From JBNKFV01 sp050289485 (GTDB lineage: Bacteria; Pseudomonadota; Gammaproteobacteria; Pseudomonadales; Cellvibrionaceae), in the NCBI GenBank assembly GCA_050289485.1, contig JBNKFV010000009.1:1-64000 (forward strand): DNA of 64,000 nt, written 5' to 3'. The translations under genes were made by a program, and so were the position numbers. Each line of letters begins with the position of its first letter. The stretch's first letter is position 1. This document shows positions 34,132 through 42,892 of this stretch, piece by piece. Under the pieces are notes generated by a model. That model had not been told where the DNA came from and made no database searches. It worked only from the letters and a program-made list of their open reading frames with translations.

Positions 34132-36756
34132 TTAATAACTTTGCTGATACACCACGCTCTGGTCAGCATAGTGATAGCTTGTCATTGCAGTGGGCTTAAT
34201 ATGTGCTACTACATACCCATTGCCATTTTCTCCATCAATTAGCTCAACACGGCGTACTGTAAAATCAAAATTGGTTTCGAGTGATCCGTAGTAGGGGTTC
34301 CAACCGTCATCAGGGTTAAATACCTTGGTTACTTCGAATTTGGGTGTGTAGCTATCAACGGGTTTTTCGGTATAGAAAAGCAGCTGGTACTGCTTGCCAT
34401 CAATGTCTATAGCCCCATAGCTGCCGTAGTTATCTTTTCTCGGCGGGTAAAACGCACGTTCAGCCGTTAGTCCGGCTTGCGTTAGCGATTCGGGTAATTG
34501 ACTGGCGGTAGCAAGGTCTAACGTCAGACTTTTGCCTTTGCCGCGCGTGTCGTAGCGGAACATTGTTTTTAGTGTGAGGCTGTTAGGCATACGTGACAGG
34601 CTGCCTTTAAGCCATGCCAGTGCCATTTCTTTGTGCTCTGGCGACATATAATCCATATAGGTTGTGTAGCTTTTGGGGTAAAAGGGTATGTACCCTGCTG
34701 GAATGTCTGGCGCAGTAGGTTTGGTTTGAGAATTTTGATAGGGCGTGATGGCGGCATAGAATTCGGCATCAGATTTCATCAGGTCTACCAACAGGTCGTT
34801 GGTAACGCGCTCACTTAAGGGTTTTCCAGCCATCAAGGCCCAGTAGCCGGTGTTGCGCGAGTCCATGACGAATGTTTGCATTTTTTTGGGCTTATTCGGT
34901 AGGCCTGTTGCCAGTACCGGTTTAGGTGGATGATAGAGCGGAAGTTCATGCACCTTACGTGTGAGACCTTCATCGGCGTAGATACCGGCTGATTGAATGG
35001 TCATCAATAGCGGTGGGTTTTGTGGTATCTCGTTTTCGTTACGCATTTGTGGCTTAGCGGCCGTTAGCGCTTCTAGGGTTACGGTAGATTTAATGTAAAT
35101 TTTTCGGCGTAAGACCTCGCCGCCGCCGTAACTGTGGCCACCGGGCTTGTCGAGTGAGTTTAGCAATGTATCGGCTGCGGCAGGCGCAATATCCCAAAAG
35201 GGCTCAATAAAGTCGGCTGTTGCTTGGATGTGCAAGTTACTGCAGCTGCCTTGCATTTCGGTAAAACTTAACTTTGGAACAAACGGACGTGTGCTAAACC
35301 CTTGGTAGTTTTTGTCGTAGTTGTCCAGGGTGCTTTCGGTTATCAGAATATAACGTTGTGGCGTTTTTACTGCCTGCGCCATCAATGTTTTTGCTGGCCC
35401 CTGTAAAAAAGCCTGCTTACTGGCTTCCTGCTCAAAGGGCGTGTCGCCTTTCCAGTTGCGGCCATTACTGGTTAAATATTGTGAGGCTTCGGTTTTCGAG
35501 AGGTAATGGCGGGCATAGCATAGCCCCTGATTTTCGAAATACGCTGGGTTAATCGAGAGTTGCAAAAAGTCTACATATTGTCGCAGTGCCTTACCGGCCT
35601 CATTAGGCATTTGGTAATAGCCGTTTGATGAGGGGTATTGGATGAGTCCCTCTCGGGTGAGCAGATTAAACTGTTTTGCTTCAGCTGGCGCATTGTCGGC
35701 TACCTGGCGATATTTATAAGCCACTTCGATATCGGCTTCTTGATTGGGGTTACTTATCCAGTCGCGAATATTCTTGCCGATTTCAGCACTGTAATCGGCA
35801 TAGTTTTGCTGTACCTGGCCTTTATATTCATAGCCTTTAACGCTTTGTAGCTTGGCCTCGAATGTACAGCGGGGCTTTTGGTTGGCAGTTACTTCCGGTA
35901 GGCCAGTGATTTGTAAGGTATAACCAATAAAAATAGACGATCCGTTACGGTTACTTTGATTCGCCTGCATAAATTTTTCAGCCTGCGCTTCGGGTATGCG
36001 TAGTTGTGTGAGGCTGAATTTTTTGTCTAGTTCTATACAGCTCCAGTTACTAATGCCGGTAGTAATAGGCAGCATGAAATCAAAATTGATGTTGATTGGA
36101 AAACTTTGTTTATCAAAGTCGTAGTTACGCGAAAAAGCTACCGGTTTATAAAGGGTAATGGGCCCTGGCGCGGTTGTTTTAATTGCTTTTAGGCGTTTCT
36201 CCCATTCGTTGATTTTCTTTTTTTGCTCAAAAGCATTTAGCCTGGCACGGTTAAATTCGTAATATTCTTGCGGATAAAAAATACCAGCATATTGTTTAAT
36301 GGTGTTTTCGTCTTTTGTAGCGGCATCAGGGAAATAATGTAGATACACACGTGCCAGCTGCTTGCGTGCCATCAGGATGTCTTCACTGGGCGTTTGCGAA
36401 TTAAGCCGCGAACCATCGGCATTGAGTGCTCTGGGTTGACCAAACCCCCGATTATTGCTGCTGTCGCTGATAAAGTGCAGTTTACTGCCGTGCTTTCCAT
36501 TAGCAACTTTGGGTGCAGAGGCTGTTTTACTGGTGGATTTTGTTTTTTGTGTTTGTTGAGAGGTTTGAGTAGGGGGCTTTTCAGGCGCTTTTTTTTCTGC
36601 CGGCGCATTCTGTTTTTTATCAAGAATGCCAGCGGCTTTCTTGATTTCGTTGGCCTGTTCTTTAACTTTTTGCAGTTCATCAAAAAAGCCGGCGTGGGTA
36701 TCAGCTGCCTGTAATGTCATTGCCGCCGACAAAACGGCGTAATTGATGAATTTCAT
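34132..36756 (-). CDS. Large secreted protein of unknown function
   Basis: 874 residues from the ATG at 36756 (AGGAG five bases upstream; an in-frame GTG lies at 36762). Signal peptide KFINYAVLSAAMTLQAADTHA, then a 60-residue lysine/proline/threonine-rich linker (EKKAPEKPPTQTSQQTQKTK). The remaining 770 residues are mixed alpha/beta with several cysteines (SNWSCIELD, KPRCTFEAKL, GLCYARHYL, QGSCSNLHI), so a disulfide-bonded periplasmic or surface protein is likely. No catalytic motif or known family recognised. It is transcribed convergently to the TonB receptor and alone. Confidence 0.75.
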   Translation of the reverse strand: MKFINYAVLSAAMTLQAADTHAGFFDELQKVKEQANEIKKAAGILDKKQNAPAEKKAPEKPPTQTSQQTQKTKSTSKTASAPKVANGKHGSKLHFISDSSNNRGFGQPRALNADGSRLNSQTPSEDILMARKQLARVYLHYFPDAATKDENTIKQYAGIFYPQEYYEFNRARLNAFEQKKKINEWEKRLKAIKTTAPGPITLYKPVAFSRNYDFDKQSFPININFDFMLPITTGISNWSCIELDKKFSLTQLRIPEAQAEKFMQANQSNRNGSSIFIGYTLQITGLPEVTANQKPRCTFEAKLQSVKGYEYKGQVQQNYADYSAEIGKNIRDWISNPNQEADIEVAYKYRQVADNAPAEAKQFNLLTREGLIQYPSSNGYYQMPNEAGKALRQYVDFLQLSINPAYFENQGLCYARHYLSKTEASQYLTSNGRNWKGDTPFEQEASKQAFLQGPAKTLMAQAVKTPQRYILITESTLDNYDKNYQGFSTRPFVPKLSFTEMQGSCSNLHIQATADFIEPFWDIAPAAADTLLNSLDKPGGHSYGGGEVLRRKIYIKSTVTLEALTAAKPQMRNENEIPQNPPLLMTIQSAGIYADEGLTRKVHELPLYHPPKPVLATGLPNKPKKMQTFVMDSRNTGYWALMAGKPLSERVTNDLLVDLMKSDAEFYAAITPYQNSQTKPTAPDIPAGYIPFYPKSYTTYMDYMSPEHKEMALAWLKGSLSRMPNSLTLKTMFRYDTRGKGKSLTLDLATASQLPESLTQAGLTAERAFYPPRKDNYGSYGAIDIDGKQYQLLFYTEKPVDSYTPKFEVTKVFNPDDGWNPYYGSLETNFDFTVRRVELIDGENGNGYVVAHIKPTAMTSYHYADQSVVYQQSY

Positions 36757-36970
36757 GTTCACTCCTGTAATAAGGCGTAGCGCCTATTTGGCGTTGCGGG
36801 TTTAGTATGGATAAGGTCTATGCCATAGCATCGTTTGATGACGGGTTTGTGGTAAGCCGGCGGTTATACCTACAGGGCCAGTTAAGACTGAGTTAAGGGC
36901 AGTGGCAGTGTTGTTGTCAACTGCCCGCGTGCCCTTGTTTTATTAAAGTGAATTATGGTTAGTGTTGGGC

Positions 36971-38050
36971 CTAAAAAGAGGCAGCGCAAACACCAAGAGG
37001 AGTGTGACCATCGCCATTGTGATAGTTTGCTCCCGCTGGTTTTCGCAGCCCCGATTCTGTTCTTGGTGCCCAGAAAATAACAGGTTCACAAGGGGCTTCT
37101 TCCCATGCTATTTCAATTTTGGCTTCGTAAGTATCGTCGTTGTCGAGATCTATCCACTGGGTGGTCAGTTGCCCGCTAGTATCGTATACATAAACCCAAG
37201 AATATACTTGGTCTGGCAACGTATGAATTGTTTCTGTAAGGCGATTATTGGTATCGTAAATAAAATCTACACTCGCCTGGTAGTCTGAGTTGGGGTCTGG
37301 ATTGATACTATCCAGCCTATCTATTTGGCCATTGCTCCGCCAGGTAAAGGTGCGCTCTTCCTGTAACCCGGTTGCAGGGCTTATGGTCCATAAGTCTTTG
37401 CTGATTTGGTTGTTGTTGTCGTAGGAAATAGTGAGTTCTTGCAATACATCGGTATTGGGTAGGTTAAAGGATTGCCATCCGGTCAGTTTATTATCCGTAT
37501 CGAAATCGGGCCTGAATTCTAACCGCGCAATAAGACCGCCACTACTGTCAAACGTGTTAAACAGAGCGTTATCTATTTGGGCATCGCTACGCCAAGTGAA
37601 ATTAAGCTCTGTACGCGAGTCTGTATCGTCATATACCAACTGCTCAAGCAAACCATCTGGGTAATAAGTGTAAGTTGTTGTTTGGGCTAGCTCGTGGTTA
37701 CCTGGGCGCAGTGAGAAACTTTCAAAATTCGCGTCGGTGGTGCCGTCGTCTGTGTAGGTGTAACTGACGATATCAACCCGCCCTGATGTATCGTAGTGAT
37801 AGTCTGCCGTTGCTTCGAATACACCATTGTTGTCGTAATCGTAGCGGTAGGTGAGAACCCGCATGGTTTTATTATCGCTATTGCCATCTGACGGCGGGGT
37901 GTTATCTCCGTTATCGGTATCGGGGTTGTCACCCGTATCGACTGTGTTATCAGTGTTGTCTGGGTTGTCGTTATCGCTGCCGCCGCATCCGCTGATACCT
38001 GTCACTAGCATTAGCAGAATCAAGCAAGGCCACATTTTCGTCGCTTTCAT
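36971..38050 (-). CDS. Lipoprotein with YD/RHS-like and Asp-rich repeats
   Basis: 359 residues from the ATG at 38050. Lipoprotein signal ends in TGISGC. An acidic low-complexity linker (DNTDNTVDTGDNPDTDNGDN) is followed by repeated units of about 20-45 residues of the type YRYDYDNNGVFEATADYHYD, FTWRSDAQIDN, ISYDNNNQI, FIYDTNNRLTET and YVYDTSGQLTTQW. These resemble YD-repeat proteins that wrap into beta sheets. It should be anchored on the outer membrane. A small cysteine-bearing tail (EEAPCEPVIF, LGVCAASF) closes it. The PadR operator lies between this gene and padR, so it may be under PadR control. Confidence 0.78.
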   Translation of the reverse strand: MKATKMWPCLILLMLVTGISGCGGSDNDNPDNTDNTVDTGDNPDTDNGDNTPPSDGNSDNKTMRVLTYRYDYDNNGVFEATADYHYDTSGRVDIVSYTYTDDGTTDANFESFSLRPGNHELAQTTTYTYYPDGLLEQLVYDDTDSRTELNFTWRSDAQIDNALFNTFDSSGGLIARLEFRPDFDTDNKLTGWQSFNLPNTDVLQELTISYDNNNQISKDLWTISPATGLQEERTFTWRSNGQIDRLDSINPDPNSDYQASVDFIYDTNNRLTETIHTLPDQVYSWVYVYDTSGQLTTQWIDLDNDDTYEAKIEIAWEEAPCEPVIFWAPRTESGLRKPAGANYHNGDGHTPLGVCAASF

Positions 38051-38130
38051 TGTTAACTCCCTGTTATTTAAGGCAAATAGGTGAATAAGGCTGGGATAAG
38101 GCATATATCTCTTGCCGTCTCCGGTATAAG

Positions 38131-38151
38131 ATATCTTACAATGTAAGATAT
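38131..38151. promoter_or_regulatory. Perfect palindromic operator, probably for the PadR regulator
   Basis: ATATCTTACA, one central base, TGTAAGATAT: ten-base perfect arms. It lies in the divergent gap between the lipoprotein gene and the PadR gene. PadR regulators typically bind AT-rich dyads containing ATGT/ACAT-like halves, which this sequence has. Confidence 0.7.
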
Positions 38152-38196
38152 ATGCAAGGGTTAGGCTGTTTGTGTAGTATTCCGAGGTGAGGCCCT

Positions 38197-38592
38197 ATGG
38201 CACGTCGAAAAACGGCTGCTCTGATTGTGTTAACCCCTGATAAGGCAAACGATATGAAAAAGCATTCTGCAACCAAGCTGAGTCTTGCAGAGATGGTGAT
38301 CGCCGAGCTGCTGCGCCAAAGTGCTGAGCCATTATTTGGGCTTGAGCTGGTGCGGCGCTCGCCGCCGGGAGATCTGCAGCTGAAAAAAGGCTCCATTTAT
38401 GTAATGCTGGAAAGAATGGAAAAAAAAGGGTTGGTGGTTTCCGAGCTTGAAAAAGAAAAGCCAGCTGATATTGAAGAGGGGCGTTTTTATATCCCCCGCA
38501 GAATGTATCGTTTAACGCCGCAAGGACAAAATGCGTTAATAGCATCGAAAACAATGCTGAATGACTACAAGACCTTTTTATTGGGGGCGTGA
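38197..38592 (+). CDS. PadR-family transcriptional regulator
   Basis: 131 residues (an internal ATG at 38254 is an alternative start). The PadR winged helix covers residues 28-110: LSLAEMVIAELLRQSAEPLF, then KKGSIYVMLERMEKKGLVVS and a FYIPRRMYRLTPQGQNAL wing. It should repress transcription, including its own, from the palindrome 46 bases upstream. Its stop overlaps the start of the next membrane-protein gene (ATGA), so it is co-transcribed with genes it probably controls. Confidence 0.88.
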   Translation: MARRKTAALIVLTPDKANDMKKHSATKLSLAEMVIAELLRQSAEPLFGLELVRRSPPGDLQLKKGSIYVMLERMEKKGLVVSELEKEKPADIEEGRFYIPRRMYRLTPQGQNALIASKTMLNDYKTFLLGA

Positions 38593-39014
38593 TGGAGTCG
38601 GTACACGGATACTCTGATCGAATGCTGGAGCATTTGGATCGAGGGGTTTTGGTGATGGCCCTAGTGGGCATTGCCTACAATGGATTTGAAGGCGCGGTCA
38701 CTGGTTTGTTGCTAACGCTACAGGCCGCTCTCATTTATGGTATTGCGCGCAACCGTATTGTTAATCTCGATGAATTTGAGGGAGTCGTATCGGTTGTGGG
38801 TATGCCGCCTCCACCGGGTGTCAATCTGGTGTATTTCGAGCTGATATGTAAGTGGTTGGGAAGCAGGTACATCTTTGAAGGGCTATTGAGCGATTTGGCG
38901 GACCCGCATAACCGGATGACGAAAGCAGAAACACGGTGGTATCTATTTTCGGCATTATGGGCCTCTATCTATACACGCACTCGCGACAAAGTTGTTGCAT
39001 TATTGGTGCGCTAA
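38589..39014 (+). CDS. Membrane-associated protein of unknown function
   Basis: 141 residues with one or two hydrophobic segments (about 20-50: VLVMALVGIAYNGFEGAVTG and LLLTLQAALIYGI). The rest is polar. The start overlaps the PadR stop by four bases. No family recognised; the operon context suggests a product sensed or regulated together with the following membrane protein. Confidence 0.65.
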   Translation: MMESVHGYSDRMLEHLDRGVLVMALVGIAYNGFEGAVTGLLLTLQAALIYGIARNRIVNLDEFEGVVSVVGMPPPPGVNLVYFELICKWLGSRYIFEGLLSDLADPHNRMTKAETRWYLFSALWASIYTRTRDKVVALLVR

Positions 39015-39025
39015 AGAGGTTCGCA

Positions 39026-40018
39026 ATGTTCCCGCGTAATCACTTTTTTGCGTATGTACTGGTCACTCTGGTGGCAACCGCGTTATTTATTCTGTTGTTG
39101 TTAGACCGGCGCGTACCGTTGTTTTCAACCCCAGCAGGTATGGCACCTTTTCTTTTTATCGCGCTGGCCATCTCTCTTATTCTGGCACTGTTCGCCATGC
39201 GAACGGCTGCTCCCACCACCGAAACGGCCAACGTACTGTGGATGAAATGGCATCGCTCTGGCCCGTTGGGCGGCGCGATGACAGGGTTAATCTTTCTCGT
39301 CGTTTATTGGGCTTACGATTGGCCAGCGCCTAATCGATTTGAAATCAGCGAACGCCGGGTGAATGAGATGTGTAGCATTTCTCCCCCCGTGCCTGATGAA
39401 CAGATTATCTGGAGTACGCCAGACCCGTTCTCACTCATTCCCAGTTATGCATTGGTGGGTATGGCGCTAGGCACGGTGGTGGGGCTGTGTTTTCCCTATT
39501 GGTACAAATGGCTGGAAAGAAAATTAAACGGCAGGCAACCGTTTAGCGTGTTAGCGCATCCGTACCCGTCTGGTGTTCTTTTTGGTTTGGTCGTTGGTGG
39601 CTTAATTGGCGCATGGTTGTGTCCGCTTATTTTCAGCGTGAGTGATGGTCGCCCATTTATACGGGTTTCAACGTCTGCCATCTCGGTATTTTTTGCCGTT
39701 GCACTGTATTTATTGTTTGAAACGGCGCGTTACCGACATCTTATGAATCGTGAGGCCTATCAAACATTGGGCACCGTGTTGGCGGTGGGGTTTGTGTTGA
39801 GTGGCTTGGTGTGGTTTTTAGACAGCCAATTGGGGGTGTCTGCCTCTGCCTACTGCTTTTTTTACGATACCTGGAATACCGAAACCAACACACTCAAGCC
39901 CGGCTGGTTGCCGATGATTGCCGGGGCCGCTTACGGATCCATGTGTGGTGCTATCACCATGTCAGTCGCCTCCGGCTATATGATTGTCAGGGCGACCATT
40001 GCAAAGTCCAGCCCCTAG
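39026..40018 (+). CDS. Multi-pass membrane protein of unknown function
   Basis: 330 residues from the ATG at 39026 (AAAGAGG upstream; the open frame extends 30 codons earlier into the previous gene). Seven or eight hydrophobic segments are visible, beginning with FAYVLVTLVATALFILLLL and including GGAMTGLIFLVVYWAYDW and SGVLFGLVVGGLIGAWLCPL. No transporter or enzyme signature recognised. It is the last gene of the PadR operon. Confidence 0.72.
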   Translation: MFPRNHFFAYVLVTLVATALFILLLLDRRVPLFSTPAGMAPFLFIALAISLILALFAMRTAAPTTETANVLWMKWHRSGPLGGAMTGLIFLVVYWAYDWPAPNRFEISERRVNEMCSISPPVPDEQIIWSTPDPFSLIPSYALVGMALGTVVGLCFPYWYKWLERKLNGRQPFSVLAHPYPSGVLFGLVVGGLIGAWLCPLIFSVSDGRPFIRVSTSAISVFFAVALYLLFETARYRHLMNREAYQTLGTVLAVGFVLSGLVWFLDSQLGVSASAYCFFYDTWNTETNTLKPGWLPMIAGAAYGSMCGAITMSVASGYMIVRATIAKSSP

Positions 40019-40160
40019 TGGCCCGGGTAATGCAGCCAATACACATCCCCAAATTGGCGCTACGGGCTTCTCTCTATTAAGGTTATAAGTACCGGCGTAG
40101 TTTGCAGCGGGTATTAAGTACCCACCTGCATTACCGCCAAACCGCAGTGGAGGGCCGCTT

Positions 40161-41327
40161 ATGCCAACACCATACATTGTGGGCTGGGGTCATACACCCT
40201 TTGGTAAACACGACACCGATCTTGAAGGTTTGATCACAGAAGCCGTACAACAGGCCTTGGTGCATTCTGCTATCGCCCCGGAAGAGGTCGATGGTATTTG
40301 GCTGGGGCATTTGGGCGGCGGCTTTGTGCCCGATATATTCCCCTCATCGATGGTATTGCAGGCCAATCCTGCATTGCGTTGGTGCCCGGCCACTCGCGTT
40401 GAAAATGCCTGCGCCTCAGGTGCGGCAGCTGTGTTTGCTGCCTGTGATGCCATTGCTGCTGGCCGTACTCGTGTGGCCTTGGTGGTGGGTGCCGAGAAAA
40501 TGACGGGCGTTAGTGGCCCCGAGGTTACCCGTATTTTAGCGGCCGCATCATACTGCAAAGAAGAAGCCGCCCATGGCGCCACCTTTCCCGGTATTTTTGC
40601 CCAGTTAGCCACCGACTATGCCGCCCGCTTTCACAACCCCTCCGAAGCAATGGCTCTGATTGCTGCCAAAAATCATGCAAATGGTTGTTTAAATCCCCTC
40701 GCACATATTCGGCGAGACCTGGGGGTGGAATTCTGCGGTGAGACCTCTGAACGTAATCCCATCGTACATGCTCCCTTGCGCAAAACCGATTGCTCTCTCG
40801 TATCCGATGGTGCAGCAGCATTGGTGATTGTGGCCGACGATCTGCTACCCCAATGCAAGGTAGGTATTGGTTTTCGCAGCCGCGTGCAGGTAAACGATTT
40901 TCTGCCCATGTCGCGGCGCGACGTAGTGAGTTTTGAAGGCCCAAAACGCGCATGGCATCAAGCCTTGCAGGCTGCTCGTCTCCATGTCAATCACCTCTCA
41001 TTCGCCGAAGTGCACGACTGCTTCACCATCGCTGAATTGCTTACCTACGAAGCCATGGGGCTGGCATCACCGGGGCAGGGCATCACTCTGTTGCAGCAAG
41101 GTACAGTAATGCGCGATGGTGCCTTACCGATTAACCCCTCGGGCGGGCTTAAAGCCAAGGGGCATCCGGTAGGGGCAACCGGCGTTTCTATGCACGTAAT
41201 GGCGGCCATGCAACTGGCGGAACAGGCCGGAGAACTACAACTGCCCAACACCACCCTGGGTGGTGTGTTTAATATGGGCGGCGCTGCTGTGGCCAATTAT
41301 GTAAGTATTCTGGAGCGGGTACGTTAG
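40161..41327 (+). CDS. Thiolase-family acetyl-CoA acetyltransferase (SCP2-like)
   Basis: 388 residues. Nucleophile Cys84 in ENACASGAAAVFAA, the HDCFTIAELLTYE motif and the KAKGHPVGATG motif with the second catalytic region are all present. This branch, with HDCF rather than NEAF, is the SCP-x/thiolase-like group that cleaves or condenses acyl-CoAs, often in lipid, steroid or side-chain degradation. GGAGG precedes the ATG. It stands alone after the PadR operon. Confidence 0.88.
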   Translation: MPTPYIVGWGHTPFGKHDTDLEGLITEAVQQALVHSAIAPEEVDGIWLGHLGGGFVPDIFPSSMVLQANPALRWCPATRVENACASGAAAVFAACDAIAAGRTRVALVVGAEKMTGVSGPEVTRILAAASYCKEEAAHGATFPGIFAQLATDYAARFHNPSEAMALIAAKNHANGCLNPLAHIRRDLGVEFCGETSERNPIVHAPLRKTDCSLVSDGAAALVIVADDLLPQCKVGIGFRSRVQVNDFLPMSRRDVVSFEGPKRAWHQALQAARLHVNHLSFAEVHDCFTIAELLTYEAMGLASPGQGITLLQQGTVMRDGALPINPSGGLKAKGHPVGATGVSMHVMAAMQLAEQAGELQLPNTTLGGVFNMGGAAVANYVSILERVR

Positions 41328-41679
41328 CGTTTTTTCTGCGTGTTTCTTCTGCTTAAATCTCTATTTACAGACAGTATATTTTCTGGCGATAAAAAATCGT
41401 GCTCATTTTTATGGTGTTGGCGCGTAAAATTTGCTCATTTTTTCAAATGGTGCTACAAAGTAACCCTTACCTTTCAATGGGTTAGCCAAATCCTTGCCAG
41501 AAATCATGCGCACAGGGAAGCAAAAAAACACGCACGCTCGTTTTTCTAGAAGGAAGGAATACTCGATCATGAAAATTTTTATTTAAATCAAATGGATAGT
41601 TCGAGAATGGGTCGAAGTTTTGAAAAGCGAAAATACGAATGCGCATGAACAAAGTGTTAGCTGTTGATGAAGTGACTAA
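41328..41679. other. Intergenic region before the second cassette pair
   Basis: AT-rich, no convincing gene. A small dyad TAACCC...GGGTTA lies at 41461-41484. AAGTGTTAGCTG at 41656-41667 resembles an attC right end, but no matching left half is seen. No attI site or integrase gene is present. Confidence 0.4.
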
Positions 41680-41994
41680 ATGAAGTACTACCAAGTAATT
41701 CTCCAAGGAGATGATTTCTTCATCAATTATGAAGGAAAAGATCAAGATCATGGCTTCTTCACTACTAGGTGGGTAAAGGCAGGAAGTCCGGAAGAGGCAG
41801 AGCTTGCGGCGGTCGATTTTGTCAAAAAGGATGAGAAGTTGATACAAGCTACGAAAAATGTAAACGGTGAAGAACCAAAACCAATGATTTATCTAGAAGA
41901 AATATCAGAAGTCAGCTGGTTTTCTTATGTTTGGCGAAAGCCCGGTAATGGTTACAGTTTTTATATAAAAGAAGATGAAAAAGAGCAAAGCTAA
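41680..41994 (+). CDS. Small cassette-encoded protein, unknown
   Basis: 104 residues, acidic, no signal or membrane segment. A compact alpha/beta domain is suggested by KYYQVILQGDDFFINYEGKD, FFTTRWVKAGSPEEAELAAV and WFSYVWRKPGNGYSFYIKED. The stop codon lies inside the attC that follows, the usual arrangement for integron cassettes. Function unknown. Confidence 0.7.
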   Translation: MKYYQVILQGDDFFINYEGKDQDHGFFTTRWVKAGSPEEAELAAVDFVKKDEKLIQATKNVNGEEPKPMIYLEEISEVSWFSYVWRKPGNGYSFYIKEDEKEQS

Positions 41995-42084
41995 CAAGCA
42001 GCATCACACTCAGCCGCTGCGTGGCTTGGACCACCGTTCTGACGCTTCGCGCCTCCACTTCGCCCCCTGTGCTGGGCGTTAGAA
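41989..42084 (+). other. attC site
   Basis: AGCTAAC (41989-41995) and GTTAGAA (42078-42084) bracket 96 bases. The outer arms (AAGCAGCATCACACT; TGTGCTGGGCG) and an inner dyad with GACGCTTCGCGC support an attC fold. GTTAGAA is complementary to the TTCTAAC that begins the next attC. Confidence 0.75.
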
Positions 42085-42108
42085 TGAAAAATAATTGGGA
42101 GGTGTTGA

Positions 42109-42708
42109 ATGGTTATTGAGACGTATTCAGGGAGAATAATTAAAATCCATGTTGCTTTAATTTTTATTTTGCTATGCGCAAATGCTCTTGGAATAGTATT
42201 TAATCTGTTTTTAGATCATGATTATGTTTATGGACTCGTTCCATTGTTTGATTTTAATTCAGAAAAGAATATCCCAACGCTTTTCTCTTCAATTATTCTT
42301 ATTATCTGTAGTGCCTTGCTTTATCTCATGATAATGAATAATAAAAAAACGAAATTATCATATATTCCCTGGTTAGGACTTGCCTTAATTTTCTTGTTTT
42401 TGTCGATTGACGAAATAAACAGTATCCACGAAAGGTTTGCATCTCCTACAAGAGAGACTTTTGAAGCTTCAGGATTTCTGTGTTGTGCGTGGGTAATACC
42501 TTATGGTGCAGCGTTAATTGTTTTTATTGTTTCATACGCGAAATTTTTATTTGATTTGCCAAAAAATATTATATTTTTCTTTTTGGCATCTGGTTTACAT
42601 TTGTTGCTGGTGCAATTGGGTTCGAGTTGCTTGGCGGTGCCCTGGCCGGAAATACCGGAGAACACAGCCTGCGCTATTCCATCTTTTACACTTTACTCAC
42701 ACATATAG
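42109..42708 (+). CDS. Cassette-encoded membrane protein, unknown
   Basis: 199 residues with GGGAGG before the ATG. Five or six hydrophobic segments, e.g. IHVALIFILLCANALGIVF, TLFSSIILIICSALLYLMIM and WLGLALIFLFLSI, then a short motif DEINSIHERFASPTRE between helices. The final 30 residues (PWPEIPENTACAIPSFTLYS) look frameshift-altered, since hydrophobic helices would be expected to continue; the gene may be truncated. It lies between two attC sites. Low GC. No family recognised. Confidence 0.65.
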   Translation: MVIETYSGRIIKIHVALIFILLCANALGIVFNLFLDHDYVYGLVPLFDFNSEKNIPTLFSSIILIICSALLYLMIMNNKKTKLSYIPWLGLALIFLFLSIDEINSIHERFASPTRETFEASGFLCCAWVIPYGAALIVFIVSYAKFLFDLPKNIIFFFLASGLHLLLVQLGSSCLAVPWPEIPENTACAIPSFTLYSHI

Positions 42709-42771
42709 TCAATCAGTTGGAATCCCTAGCAATAACAGTGGCTTCCAATATGAATGAATAACGTACTATGC

Positions 42772-42836
42772 ATTCTAACAATTACATTCACCCGAACAGC
42801 GAAAAGCGCCGCTCGCCGGTATGCTGGGCATTAGTT
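42772..42836 (+). other. Short attC site closing the second cassette pair
   Basis: TTCTAAC (42773-42779) at the left, ATGCTGGGCATTAGTT at the right. The centre pairs through GCGAAAAGCGCC and GGCGAGCGGCG-like arms. About 65 bases, within the lower attC size range. Confidence 0.7.
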
Positions 42837-42892
42837 AAAAAAGAGCAGAAGTCCCTAACACAAGATACAATTAGATAGAGCTGAACAGTCAT

